The notes under the pieces: model-generated
Told to the model about the DNA's origin: nothing
The model's input: the letters and a program-made list of their open reading frames with translations, nothing else
Databases searched by the model: none
Position numbers and translations under genes: made by a program
Source of the DNA: Prevotella sp.
Lineage (GTDB): Bacteria > Bacteroidota > Bacteroidia > Bacteroidales > Bacteroidaceae
Reading direction: 5' to 3'
NCBI GenBank assembly: GCA_017477435.1
Contig: JAFUVV010000047.1
Span: 49,072-113,071, forward strand
DNA: 64,000 nt
Shown here: piece by piece, positions 45,888 through 52,979 of the stretch
Layout: each line of letters opens with the position of its first letter
Numbering within the stretch: the stretch's first letter is position 1

Positions 45888-45980
45888 CCATGCCCTCACC
45901 ACTGCCCCATCCGCCGCGCCGCACCTTTATAAATGCGGTCACTCAAGCTGCCGTCACCATTACTCCATCACCCTGTCAGC

Positions 45981-46065
45981 AGTACAAAGCCCATGTACTC
46001 GCAGTACAAAGTACATGTACTCGCAGTACAAAGCCCATGTACTCGGAGTACAAAAGCCATGTACT
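45981..46065. repeat. GTAC-type 22-bp array D (4 units, inverted)
   Basis: Units start at 45981, 46003, 46025 and 46047. They read AGTACAAAGCCCATGTACT, the reverse complement of the units in A-C. Unit two has AAAGTACATG in the middle and so an additional GTAC. It lies about 88 bp upstream of the -7 box of the GH43 gene. Confidence 0.9.
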
Positions 46066-46152
46066 GTCGGCTGTACGCTCCCCAGGGCAAGGAGAAAACG
46101 TCGGGAGAGCGAAAAAAGGGGCCTTTTCTGCCGTATTATGGAAGAAATGTCG

Positions 46153-46160
46153 TATCTTTG
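46153..46160 (+). promoter_or_regulatory. Likely -7 box of the GH43 gene
   Basis: TATCTTTG, 33 bp before the ATG at 46194. A perfect TAnnTTTG, but the -33 position has no good TTTG. Confidence 0.5.
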
Positions 46161-46193
46161 CCAATGACAATAGAAAACAACAATATAAAGTAT

Positions 46194-47171
46194 ATGAAAA
46201 AGACAACCATCGCATTGGCACTGCTGACATTCATGTCGCTCACCGCCAGTGCACAGTGCAAGAAGAAAACCAGTGGCAACCCGATTTTCGAAGGCTGGTA
46301 TGCCGACCCTGAAGCTATCGTCTATGGCGACACCTACTGGGTCTTCCCGACCTATTCCGACGACTTCGACAAGCAGCTCCACTTCGACGCCTTCTCGTCG
46401 AAAGACCTTGTCACGTGGACGAAGCATCCCTATGTACTCCAGGCTGCAGACATACGCTGGGCACGCCGCGCAATGTGGGCACCGTCGGTGATCCACGCCA
46501 ACGGAAAGTACTACCTGTTCTTCGGAGCCAACGACATGCACGAGGGAGAAGTGGGCGGAATAGGTGTCGCCGTGAGCGATAAGCCCGAGGGACCATATAA
46601 AGACGCCATCGGACGACCGCTGATAAACCACGTGATAAACGGCGCACAGCCGATAGACCAGTATGTGTTCCGCGATGACGACGGACAGTATTACATGTAC
46701 TACGGCGGATGGGGACACTGCAACGTCGTGCGGCTGAGCAACGACCTGACACGAGTCGTGCCGTTCGACGACGGCGTGACCTACAAGGAAGTGACACCGG
46801 AGAACTACGTGGAAGGCCCGTTCATGCTCAAACGCGGCGGGAAATACTATTTCATGTGGTCGGAAGGCGGCTGGGGAGGACCCGATTACTGCGTTGCCTA
46901 CGCCATAAGCGACTCTCCCTTCGGACCGTTCAAGCGCATCGGGAAAATCCTGCAGCAAGACCCCGAAGTGGCCACAGGAGCAGGACACCACTCCGTGATA
47001 AAAGGGAAGGGCAACGACGAATACTACATCGTCTACCACCGCAGGCCGCTCAGCGAGACACACCACAACCACCGAGCAACATGCATCGACCGACTCACAT
47101 TCGACAAAGACGGGATGATAGTGCCCGTGAAGATTACATTCGAAGGAGTGAAAGCAAGCCGGCTGAAGTGA
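46194..47171 (+). CDS. Glycoside hydrolase family 43 protein
   Basis: Exported five-bladed beta-propeller enzyme of 325 residues; GH43 members remove arabinose or xylose from plant polysaccharides. Signal peptide at 1-20 (ending ASA). The catalytic base fits Asp38 in GWYADPEAIV; the pKa-modulating Asp lies in GAQPIDQYVF; the general acid Glu is in YVEGPFMLKRGGKYYFMWSEGGW. All three are present. Closest-looking subgroup members act on arabinan or xylan, but specificity cannot be read reliably. The start at 46194 follows a -7 box at 46153; the longer frame upstream runs through repeat array D and is not real coding. Confidence 0.9.
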   Translation: MKKTTIALALLTFMSLTASAQCKKKTSGNPIFEGWYADPEAIVYGDTYWVFPTYSDDFDKQLHFDAFSSKDLVTWTKHPYVLQAADIRWARRAMWAPSVIHANGKYYLFFGANDMHEGEVGGIGVAVSDKPEGPYKDAIGRPLINHVINGAQPIDQYVFRDDDGQYYMYYGGWGHCNVVRLSNDLTRVVPFDDGVTYKEVTPENYVEGPFMLKRGGKYYFMWSEGGWGGPDYCVAYAISDSPFGPFKRIGKILQQDPEVATGAGHHSVIKGKGNDEYYIVYHRRPLSETHHNHRATCIDRLTFDKDGMIVPVKITFEGVKASRLK

Positions 47172-47241
47172 TAAAGAATAAACTGAGAGCGGAAAAACTC
47201 AAAAAAAACGACGTTCCTTTCGTTTTTCACACGTTTATTCG

Positions 47242-47249
47242 TAATTTTG
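47242..47249 (+). promoter_or_regulatory. Likely promoter of tRNA-Arg
   Basis: TAATTTTG (47242-47249) with TTTCG (47218-47222) about 20 bp upstream. The tRNA begins 51 nt downstream. Confidence 0.5.
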
Positions 47250-47300
47250 CACACGAAAACAGCAGCTCAGCCAAGTACGGATAGCTGCTGTCACAAGGTT

Positions 47301-47372
47301 GCCCCTATAGTTAAATGGATAGAACGGAGGTTTCCTAAACCTTTGATCCGAGTTCGATTCTCGGTGGGGGTA
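47301..47372 (+). tRNA. tRNA-Arg (CCT anticodon)
   Basis: Cloverleaf: acceptor GCCCCTA/TGGGGGT (first pair G-T), D arm with AGTTAAATGGATAGAAC, anticodon stem GAGGT/ACCTT with loop TTCCTAA (anticodon CCT), T arm CCGAG/CTCGG around TTCGATT, discriminator A. CCA not encoded. It reads the rare AGG codon. Confidence 0.95.
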
Positions 47373-47398
47373 CAAATCATTTAACCTTTTAACATAAC

Positions 47399-48193
47399 AT
47401 GCTAGGAGCTATTATTGGCGACATTGTAGGCTCACGATTTGAGTTCGGACCAGCACCAAAAGAAGGATTCGAACTGATTACCGACGAATGCTCTTTCACC
47501 GACGACACTGTCTGTACGATAGCTATCGCCGATGCTATCCTCAGCGGCAAGCCGTATCGCAACTCGCTGGTGGAATGGTGCCGCCGCTACCCCGACCCGA
47601 TGGGCGGCTACGGGACAATGTTCCGCAAGTGGTTCATGCAAGACAATGTGCTGCCACACGCCTCCTTCGGCAACGGCGCAGCAATGAGAGTGAGCCCCGT
47701 GGGATGGCTCTTTCATGAGTACGACGACGTGAAAGACCAGGCCAAGCAGAGCGCAGAGGTGAGCCACTGCCACAGCGAAGGAATAAAAGGAGCACAATGC
47801 GTGGCGTCATTGATATACTGGCTGCGCACCTGCCGCATAACGAAGGATGAGGTGGAAAACTCCGTCAGACGCGGCTTCGGCTACGAATTGCCGCCCCTGA
47901 AGGACATCATGCGCATCGGATCCTTAGGACATTTCGACAGCACATGCCAGGAGACAGTACCCTGGGCTATACGCTGTTTCCTCGAGAGCACAAACTATGA
48001 GAACGCCATACGCACCGCCGTCATGGCCGACGGCGATACAGATACGAAGGCTGCAATATGCGGCTCCATCGCCGAGGCATACTACGACATCCCCGAGGAA
48101 CTCATCGAAAAGGCCCTCCGGCTACTGCCCGACGAGATGATCGACGTCATCGACCGGTTCTACGACAACCTGAAGATCGAAATAGAATATTGA
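47399..48193 (+). CDS. ADP-ribosylglycohydrolase family protein
   Basis: Protein of 264 residues of the DraG/ARH fold, which removes ADP-ribose from proteins, nucleic acids or small molecules using two magnesium ions. Metal ligands are visible: SFTDDTVCTIAIADAI at the N terminus (Asp-Asp), and DGDTDTKAAICGSIAEAYY near the C terminus (DxDT with the following Asp). GNGAAMRVSPVGWL is also typical of the family. No NAD-dependent ADP-ribosyltransferase partner was seen nearby, so a housekeeping detoxifying role is more likely than a paired toxin system; that is inference. It begins 27 bp after tRNA-Arg. Confidence 0.92.
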   Translation: MLGAIIGDIVGSRFEFGPAPKEGFELITDECSFTDDTVCTIAIADAILSGKPYRNSLVEWCRRYPDPMGGYGTMFRKWFMQDNVLPHASFGNGAAMRVSPVGWLFHEYDDVKDQAKQSAEVSHCHSEGIKGAQCVASLIYWLRTCRITKDEVENSVRRGFGYELPPLKDIMRIGSLGHFDSTCQETVPWAIRCFLESTNYENAIRTAVMADGDTDTKAAICGSIAEAYYDIPEELIEKALRLLPDEMIDVIDRFYDNLKIEIEY

Positions 48194-48207
48194 CACTTTT
48201 CGACTTA

Positions 48208-48403
48208 AACCCAAAACGGCCATTAGACTTATGATAGAGTTGTACTTGTTTTAGGCAGATTAGCAGTTTTATCTTTGAAGGCGTAGCGGGCTACGTCGAG
48301 AAGGTAAAAGCGGTAAGATGGCAAAACAAGTGCTGATATAGCATAAAGAGAGTCATCACAAACTTTAATATCCCTTTCCTCTGTCTAATGACCGATTTGG
48401 GTT
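48208..48403. mobile_element. Palindromic MITE-like element with TAGCGGGCTA core, copy 2
   Basis: Outer arms 48208-48228 and 48383-48403 (21 bp, two mismatches), inner arms beginning CTTGTTTT (48245) and ending AAAACAAG (48330), core CGTAG-CGGG-CTACG (48282-48295). Size and nested design match the element at 12915-13109. No coding frame. The right end touches the terminator of the PfkB kinase gene. Confidence 0.6.
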
Positions 48404-48443
48404 AAAACAAACGAGGGGCGCGACCAACTGTCGTGCCCCTCGT
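48404..48443 (-). terminator. Terminator of the PfkB kinase gene
   Basis: On the minus strand ACGAGGGGCACGAC pairs with GTCGCGCCCCTCGT around AGTTG, then TTGTTTT. One G-T type mismatch in a 14-bp stem. Confidence 0.85.
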
Positions 48444-48462
48444 TGCTTATATATTGAAACGC

Positions 48463-49338
48463 TTATTTTGACATAACGATTTTCTTCACCTCATCCACTG
48501 TCCGGTCGAACGGTCCGCTGTGCTCCAGCTTCAACGTACACATTGCTGCTGCAAACTTCCCGGCTTCCTCGAACCCCTCTCCCAGCGACCGACAATAGAG
48601 ATATCCTGCCGAATAGGTGTCGCCGCAGCCTGTTGCGTCGGCGATGCGACGTGGTTCATAGGCCGGAATATCGTAGAACTGTCCCTCGGAAAGTATTATC
48701 GAGCCCTCGCTGCCGAGTGTGACAAGCACTTCCTTCACGCCCCACTCTGCCAGCTGGCGTGCTGCCTGGCGCGGGTCGCTGAGCCCGGTGATGGCAAGCA
48801 TCTCCTGTTCGTTCACCTTCAGGATGTCGCAGAAGGAGAGGATGCTCAGCTTGTCGTGCCAGTCTGTGGCAAAGACATTCTCGCCACGCACCTCGCGGAG
48901 ATAGCCCTGTGCATCGATAGATATGCGGCCTTTCTGCGAGAGGAGCCTGACGACGTCGGCCGAGATGTCGTCGGCGAGGAGAGTGCCCAGATGGAATATC
49001 TTTGCGTCGAGGTTCTGCATCTCCTCTGCCGTGAAAGGGTCGGCCTTGGCGAGCACACGCTGCGTGCGGTCGTTCTGGTTGGCTCCGTATTTGTTTTCGA
49101 AGAACACAGTCTCACGGCTTGGATAGACCATAACGTCGATACCGGCGCGCTGCATGTCACTGATGGTCTGCATGCTGTCGCTGCCCACCTTGGTCACAAG
49201 TTGGAACGACACTTCTTTTGGCAGGTGGGAGAAGGCATAGGCAAAGTAGAACGACGTGCCTCCCGACATGTATACCGTCTGGAGGGGGGTGATGATTCTG
49301 TCGCGTGTGATATGGCCTATGCAGCAAATATCTTTCAT
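48463..49338 (-). CDS. PfkB family carbohydrate kinase
   Basis: Ribokinase-fold sugar kinase of 291 residues. The N-terminal GHITRDRI and SGGTSFYFAYAFSHL carry the substrate-binding glycines. The ATP/anion-hole motif near the C terminus is DATGCGDTYSAGYLYCRSLG, with the catalytic Asp in GCGD. Substrate unknown; the group includes adenosine, fructose and inositol kinases. Start at 49338 (MKDICCIGHITRD) is chosen because the promoter -7 box lies at 49405-49412; an ATG at 49395 is also after it, whereas one at 49407 is not. Monocistronic. Confidence 0.88.
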   Translation of the reverse strand: MKDICCIGHITRDRIITPLQTVYMSGGTSFYFAYAFSHLPKEVSFQLVTKVGSDSMQTISDMQRAGIDVMVYPSRETVFFENKYGANQNDRTQRVLAKADPFTAEEMQNLDAKIFHLGTLLADDISADVVRLLSQKGRISIDAQGYLREVRGENVFATDWHDKLSILSFCDILKVNEQEMLAITGLSDPRQAARQLAEWGVKEVLVTLGSEGSIILSEGQFYDIPAYEPRRIADATGCGDTYSAGYLYCRSLGEGFEEAGKFAAAMCTLKLEHSGPFDRTVDEVKKIVMSK

Positions 49339-49404
49339 TTCTGTTTCTTGTTCTTTTATTGTATTCTTGCTGACGGAATTATCCGTTGCAATCATTATCG
49401 GCTG

Positions 49405-49412
49405 CAAAGGTA
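49405..49412 (-). promoter_or_regulatory. -7 box of the PfkB kinase gene
   Basis: TACCTTTG on the minus strand. The 30 bases ending here are the same as those ending at the metG -7 box (55409): CTTCATTCTTCATTTTC, TTTAT, then the box. No -33 TTTG in either. Confidence 0.6.
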
Positions 49413-49747
49413 ATAAAGAAAATGAAGAATGAAGAGATTTGTCGCAAAAAAGTGATACTAACTGACCGTAAGTGAGGCGACGAAGGATGAAGGTTGTAGA
49501 GTGAAAAGACCAAAAATGTGAAGGTGCAAGGGGGGGGAAGGGGGCATAGTTGGGATATATTTCGGCAGGAGACGACGAGGAATGTGATTTTTGTCAAGCG
49601 CTTGGTGGCTCATCGGGCATGGCTGTTGATGCGGCAGGACGTCTGGTGTGGCCGTGGTGAGTGGGATACAAAAATAGACGCCGCATATCACATGTGGCAT
49701 CTACTTCTCAGTACTCATGAAAGTACTTGATCTTTTCTACTAAATTA
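49413..49747. other. Intergenic region without recognisable gene
   Basis: Contains the upstream region of the PfkB gene and the 3' side of the small HTH gene. A G-rich tract (about 49527-49546) is notable. Short open frames on both strands lack coding character, and no terminator for the HTH gene was recognised. Confidence 0.45.
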
Positions 49748-49975
49748 TTAACCCTTGTTTTTTTTGAGCTCACGACTGAGCTCCTCTGAATATACTTTAA
49801 AAAAGTCGAATCCGAGCAATATGGATATGCGATAGAGGTCGTCGGAAGCGACGGATGACCTTTCGAATATCTTGTAGACATTCGTTCTGCTACATCCCAA
49901 TTCATTACTAAACCAGACCACAGTCTTGTTTCTTTCCAGAAGTTTTTCTTTTATAAGAGCACCTATTTTCTGCAT
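49748..49975 (-). CDS. Small XRE-like helix-turn-helix protein
   Basis: Protein of 75 residues; most of it is one helix-turn-helix domain of the lambda repressor/XRE type: IGALIKEKLLERNKTVVWFSNELGCSRTNVYKIFERSSVASDDLYRISILLG. The turn and recognition helix lie at WFSNELGCSRTNVYKIF (about 21-37). The last 20 residues (FDFFKVYSEELSREL KKNKG) are charged. Proteins of this size are common orphan regulators in Prevotella and Bacteroides. No toxin or restriction gene adjoins, so its target is unknown. The surrounding DNA is non-coding for more than 300 bp on both sides, so it stands alone. Confidence 0.78.
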   Translation of the reverse strand: MQKIGALIKEKLLERNKTVVWFSNELGCSRTNVYKIFERSSVASDDLYRISILLGFDFFKVYSEELSRELKKNKG

Positions 49976-50344
49976 AGCTTTCTTTAATGGATGATTAATT
50001 GATTGCTGATACCGTAATCGAGTGCAAACTTAATAAGTATTCTGCAATCGTCAAAAAAAATTTGTATTAGATTAGTTGACAATTCGGTTTTTTTTACATT
50101 TTTTCCACTTTTTGCGCGCTTTTTGCTACCTTTTGTTAGACATTTACGGCTTTTGACGGCAAAATGTGTTTTCTGAAAATGTGAAAGAGCGATATTCGGA
50201 GAGTGCTGTCTTTTTCTTTCGCGTATGGAGGAAGGAATGGTCCCTGCAGGGCAGATGCTCTGCAGGGTTTTTCGTTTGTTTCCTCATCGGCAACAGTTTC
50301 TTTCCCGGGGTTGTTCCCACGCAGTCATTCGTCTGCAGTTGTTT
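49976..50344. other. Non-coding region with an orphan plus-strand terminator
   Basis: Starts with the A+T-rich upstream region of the HTH gene. CTACCTTTTG at about 50126-50135 resembles a -7 box with one extra T. A perfect terminator hairpin lies at 50242-50272, without a recognised plus-strand gene before it. No credible open frame. Confidence 0.45.
50242..50272 (+). terminator. Orphan plus-strand terminator
   Basis: CCCTGCAG (50242-50249), 10-nt loop, CTGCAGGG (50260-50267), then TTTTT. There is no plus-strand gene upstream within 2 kb; the T-run would be on the wrong side for the minus-strand M28 gene. Confidence 0.65.
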
Positions 50345-51613
50345 TCACTGGTATTGTCCTATGAAGTCTCTGACGAGTCGGAAGAGGGGTTCGTAGGTTG
50401 TGGTGACGACGTTCTGCCAGTTGTCTTGCGGCGAGTGGTAGTTTTTGTATGCATCGCCTTTTTCGTTTTCCAGGAATATGCACGGCACTCCTCGCATGGC
50501 GAAGGGATAGTGGTCGCTGTTGGCGGCCAGTGTGCCCCGCTCAATGTTCTGGAAGTAGTTCTTCTCGCGGTTTATTTTCTCGAAGAGCGTGAACATCGTG
50601 AGCCCTTGGTCGCTTGTCTCGGTGTAGAGGGTTGGGTTGTTGTCGCCTATCATGTCGATGTTTATGAGATATTTTATTTTCTCGAGTGGCACGATGGGAT
50701 GTTCGACGTACCATTTCGACCCTCTCAGGTTGGCGTCTTCTCCGGAGAAGAACAAGAAGTAGATGTCTCGTTCGGGTCGGTTTTTTGTGTAGTACTCTGC
50801 CAGTGTGACGAGTGTGGCTGTTCCTGATGCGTTGTCGTTTGCTCCGGGGTAGAAGACGTGTCGTCCGAGCGTGCCGACATGGTCGTAGTGGGCGGTGAAC
50901 ACGTAGCAGCTGTCGTGGCGTTTGCCTTCGACTTTTGCTATCACATTGAAGAGTCGGTAGCCCGTTAGCATTTGGTTTTCGAGGTCGATTTTCACTTTCT
51001 TTGCTCCTTCTATGCACTCTGGCCCTACCCAGATGACCGGTTTGTCGACCACCCGTTCGCCGTAGGCTTTAAAGAATTTGAGTGGTGTCTCCCACGTGAG
51101 CAGCAGTCCTGCGTTTGGTGCTCCGCCGGCTGTCTGGAGGCGTCTGAAGTCCTTGGCGTGCTTATAGGTGAACCAGAAGTCGCACACGACCATTGCTCCG
51201 CGGTTTTCCGGTCGTTCGAGGTCGGCGAAGATGCGGTCGCTGTCGTAGTGGAGGGTGTCGACAAAGTATAGGGGGAACTCGCCTTTTATGCCTGGCGAAT
51301 ACTCGCGTGGCGAGAACTCGCGCCCGACGATGAGTTTCCGTCCGTCCACCTCCATTGCGGCACGGCCGGGGAAGGTGTTGATGTCGATTGCGAATGGTTG
51401 TCGCTGCAGCTCGTCGACCCCTGCGCGCCGAAGCTGCTGCTCGAGGTATCGGCCGGCCTTGTTTGCACCGCCACGGGCGTAGCCGCGGCCTTGGTATTTG
51501 CGCGAACTGAGTGTCTTCACCACCTGGCGGTAGCGTGCCATGTCCTGTGCCTGACCGGACTGAAGGCCCAGCAGCATCGAAAAGACGACGACGAGAAAAA
51601 CCTTGTTCTTCAT
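50345..51613 (-). CDS. Exported M28 family aminopeptidase
   Basis: Zinc aminopeptidase of 422 residues in the M28 family, with a signal peptide (1-22, ending GQAQ). Zinc ligands and catalytic residues fit VFTAHYDHVG (His, and the catalytic Asp two residues later), PGANDNASGTATLV (bridging Asp), FSGEDANLRGS (Glu-Asp pair region), INIDMIGDNNP (Asp) and NSDHYPFAMRGVPC (His). The set is complete, so an active periplasmic or surface aminopeptidase is expected. An N-terminal domain with PA-like features (about 110-220) carries VVCDFWFTYKHAKDFRRLQ. The gene is divergent from the deoxyribosyltransferase-like gene, with array E between them. Confidence 0.92.
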   Translation of the reverse strand: MKNKVFLVVVFSMLLGLQSGQAQDMARYRQVVKTLSSRKYQGRGYARGGANKAGRYLEQQLRRAGVDELQRQPFAIDINTFPGRAAMEVDGRKLIVGREFSPREYSPGIKGEFPLYFVDTLHYDSDRIFADLERPENRGAMVVCDFWFTYKHAKDFRRLQTAGGAPNAGLLLTWETPLKFFKAYGERVVDKPVIWVGPECIEGAKKVKIDLENQMLTGYRLFNVIAKVEGKRHDSCYVFTAHYDHVGTLGRHVFYPGANDNASGTATLVTLAEYYTKNRPERDIYFLFFSGEDANLRGSKWYVEHPIVPLEKIKYLINIDMIGDNNPTLYTETSDQGLTMFTLFEKINREKNYFQNIERGTLAANSDHYPFAMRGVPCIFLENEKGDAYKNYHSPQDNWQNVVTTTYEPLFRLVRDFIGQYQ

Positions 51614-51657
51614 ACGAAAAATGGTTTAGATTAGGTTGTCAATATTATTTCACGCTG

Positions 51658-51665
51658 CAAATATA
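51658..51665 (-). promoter_or_regulatory. Likely -7 box of the M28 peptidase gene
   Basis: TATATTTG on the minus strand (51658-51665), 44 bp before the ATG at 51613. The -33 region has only ATTG at a spacing of about 16-17 bp. Confidence 0.45.
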
Positions 51666-51765
51666 AGAAATTTCTGTGGAACAATCACTGCCTCCGACTG
51701 TTAAAAAAACCTTTCGTGCAGGGCAAAAGATGCATACAGCCTTACCAAAGGAACAGTACGGCCGC

Positions 51766-51850
51766 AGTACATGGCTTTTGTACTGCGAGTACAAAGGCCA
51801 TGTACTCGGAGTACGACGTTCGTGTATTCAAAGTACATGGCCCATGTACT
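51766..51850. repeat. GTAC-type 22-bp array E (4 units, mixed orientation)
   Basis: Units start at 51766, 51788, 51810 and 51832. Unit 1 is in forward orientation (AGTACATGG), unit 2 inverted (AGTACAAAGGCC), unit 3 degenerate (AGTACGACG, then GTGTATT) and unit 4 symmetric (AGTACATGGCCCATGTACT). The period is maintained despite decay. It lies between the divergent M28 and deoxyribosyltransferase-like genes, 58 bp before the -7 box of the latter. Confidence 0.85.
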
Positions 51851-51885
51851 TCGCCCTGTTTTTGTATATAAATGTGCCAAATGTT

Positions 51886-51915
51886 TTTGCATGTGGCGGA
51901 TAATTTGTATATTTG
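51886..51915 (+). promoter_or_regulatory. Promoter of the deoxyribosyltransferase-like gene
   Basis: TTTG (51886-51889), 18 bp, TATATTTG (51908-51915); predicted leader about 45 nt to the ATG at 51965. Confidence 0.6.
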
Positions 51916-51964
51916 CAAGAGCAAAGAACTCGGCATCCCGTGATGCCTGAAAACAGAAGGTGCC

Positions 51965-52387
51965 ATGAACATGAAGATATATTTTGCCGGTTCGATACGG
52001 GGCGGCCGTGTCGATGCCGGTCTTTATCGCCGTATGATCGACTTCATCCAGCGTGAAGACCGTGTCCTCACCGAGCACGTGGGTGCGCAGCAGCCCACAG
52101 CGGTGGGCGCGGAAGCGTGCGACGACGCCGAGATCTACCGTCAGGACACGTCGTGGCTCCGCGAGAGCGACATGCTCATCGGCGAAGCAACGTGCCCCTC
52201 GCTCGGGGTGGGCTACGAGCTGGCCTACGCCGAACGGATGGGCATCCCATGCCACGTGTTCTACAACCCCGAGCGATGCCGCCTGTCGGCAATGATCGGC
52301 GGCGACGACTATTTCAACGTCTATCCGTATCACTCCGAGGAGGAACTGTTTGAGCAGCTCTCACGCATCCTCGGAAGACAAAAATAA
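51965..52387 (+). CDS. Nucleoside 2-deoxyribosyltransferase-like protein
   Basis: Protein of 140 residues with the nucleoside 2-deoxyribosyltransferase/DNPH1 (Rcl) fold, which cleaves or swaps the base of deoxynucleosides or their 5'-phosphates. The nucleotide-binding start MKIYFAGSIRGG and the catalytic Glu in GVGYELAYAERMG are present; DTSWLRESDMLIGEATCPSLG is the usual Asp-containing region. The Rcl-like pattern GSIRGGR suggests a monophosphate hydrolase, but the two activities cannot be separated with certainty. An ATG six bases downstream is also possible. The alkyltransferase gene begins 10 bp after its stop, so both are probably cotranscribed, which would pair nucleotide-pool and DNA repair functions. 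Confidence 0.85.
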   Translation: MNMKIYFAGSIRGGRVDAGLYRRMIDFIQREDRVLTEHVGAQQPTAVGAEACDDAEIYRQDTSWLRESDMLIGEATCPSLGVGYELAYAERMGIPCHVFYNPERCRLSAMIGGDDYFNVYPYHSEEELFEQLSRILGRQK

Positions 52388-52397
52388 CACCCCCGTC

Positions 52398-52922
52398 ATG
52401 AAGAAGCACAAGACCATTTTCTTCCACCACTACCTCTCTCCGCTCGGCGCGATGACGATGACGAGCGACGGCGAGAGCCTCACCGGACTATGGTTCGACG
52501 ACTGCCATCCTCCGTTTCCGAAAGATGCCGGTGTGAAAGAGAAAGCCGACCTGCCGGCATTCAGAATCACCTCCTACTGGCTCGACTCCTATTTCGCCGG
52601 CCGCATACCCGCGCTCAATCCGCCGCTGACCATCTGCGACAGCGAGTTCAGGAAGATGGTGTGGGAACAGCTGCTCGCCATCCCCTACGGGCATACCACC
52701 ACCTACAGCGACATCGCCCGCCGCATCGCCCGAAGGAAAGGAGTGGAAAGAGTGTCGGCACAGGCCGTGGGCGCAGCCGTAGGACACAACCCCGTGCTAC
52801 TCATAGTGCCATGCCACAGGGTGATAGGTGCCGACGGAAGCATGACAGGATACTCCGCAGGAATCGACCGCAAGCGACGACTGCTGAAAATGGAAAAAGA
52901 AACAAACGGCAAGAAGAAGTGA
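52398..52922 (+). CDS. ogt: Methylated-DNA-protein-cysteine methyltransferase
   Basis: Ogt/MGMT-type suicide repair protein of 174 residues that moves the methyl from O6-methylguanine to its own cysteine. The active site is IVPCHRVIGADGSMTGYSAG, with the acceptor Cys in PCHRV. The helix-turn-helix region VWEQLLAIPYGHTTTYSDIARRI precedes it. The N-terminal ribonuclease-like domain is short, as in Ogt; there is no AdaA domain. Start at 52398 (MKKHKTIF) is preferred over an upstream in-frame start overlapping the previous gene. Confidence 0.94.
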   Translation: MKKHKTIFFHHYLSPLGAMTMTSDGESLTGLWFDDCHPPFPKDAGVKEKADLPAFRITSYWLDSYFAGRIPALNPPLTICDSEFRKMVWEQLLAIPYGHTTTYSDIARRIARRKGVERVSAQAVGAAVGHNPVLLIVPCHRVIGADGSMTGYSAGIDRKRRLLKMEKETNGKKK

Positions 52923-52979
52923 AATAACCCTTCATCAATCACCCATCACACTTCAACAATCACCCATCACCAAACACCC

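Noticed and set aside
45981-46065. GTAC arrays as CRISPR
   Set aside because: The 22-bp period with 3-7 nt spacers and only four units is far too short for repeat-spacer structure, and no cas genes are present.
45960-47072. Minus-strand 370-codon frame opposite the GH43 gene
   Set aside because: Shadow frame of GH43 that also runs through repeat array D.
47399-48193. ADP-ribosylation toxin-antitoxin pair
   Set aside because: Only the hydrolase is present; neighbours are a tRNA and a palindromic element, with no transferase.
49518-49730. Small plus-strand open frame of 70 codons
   Set aside because: Crosses a poly-G tract, has no promoter or homology that I can recognise, and biased composition typical of chance frames.
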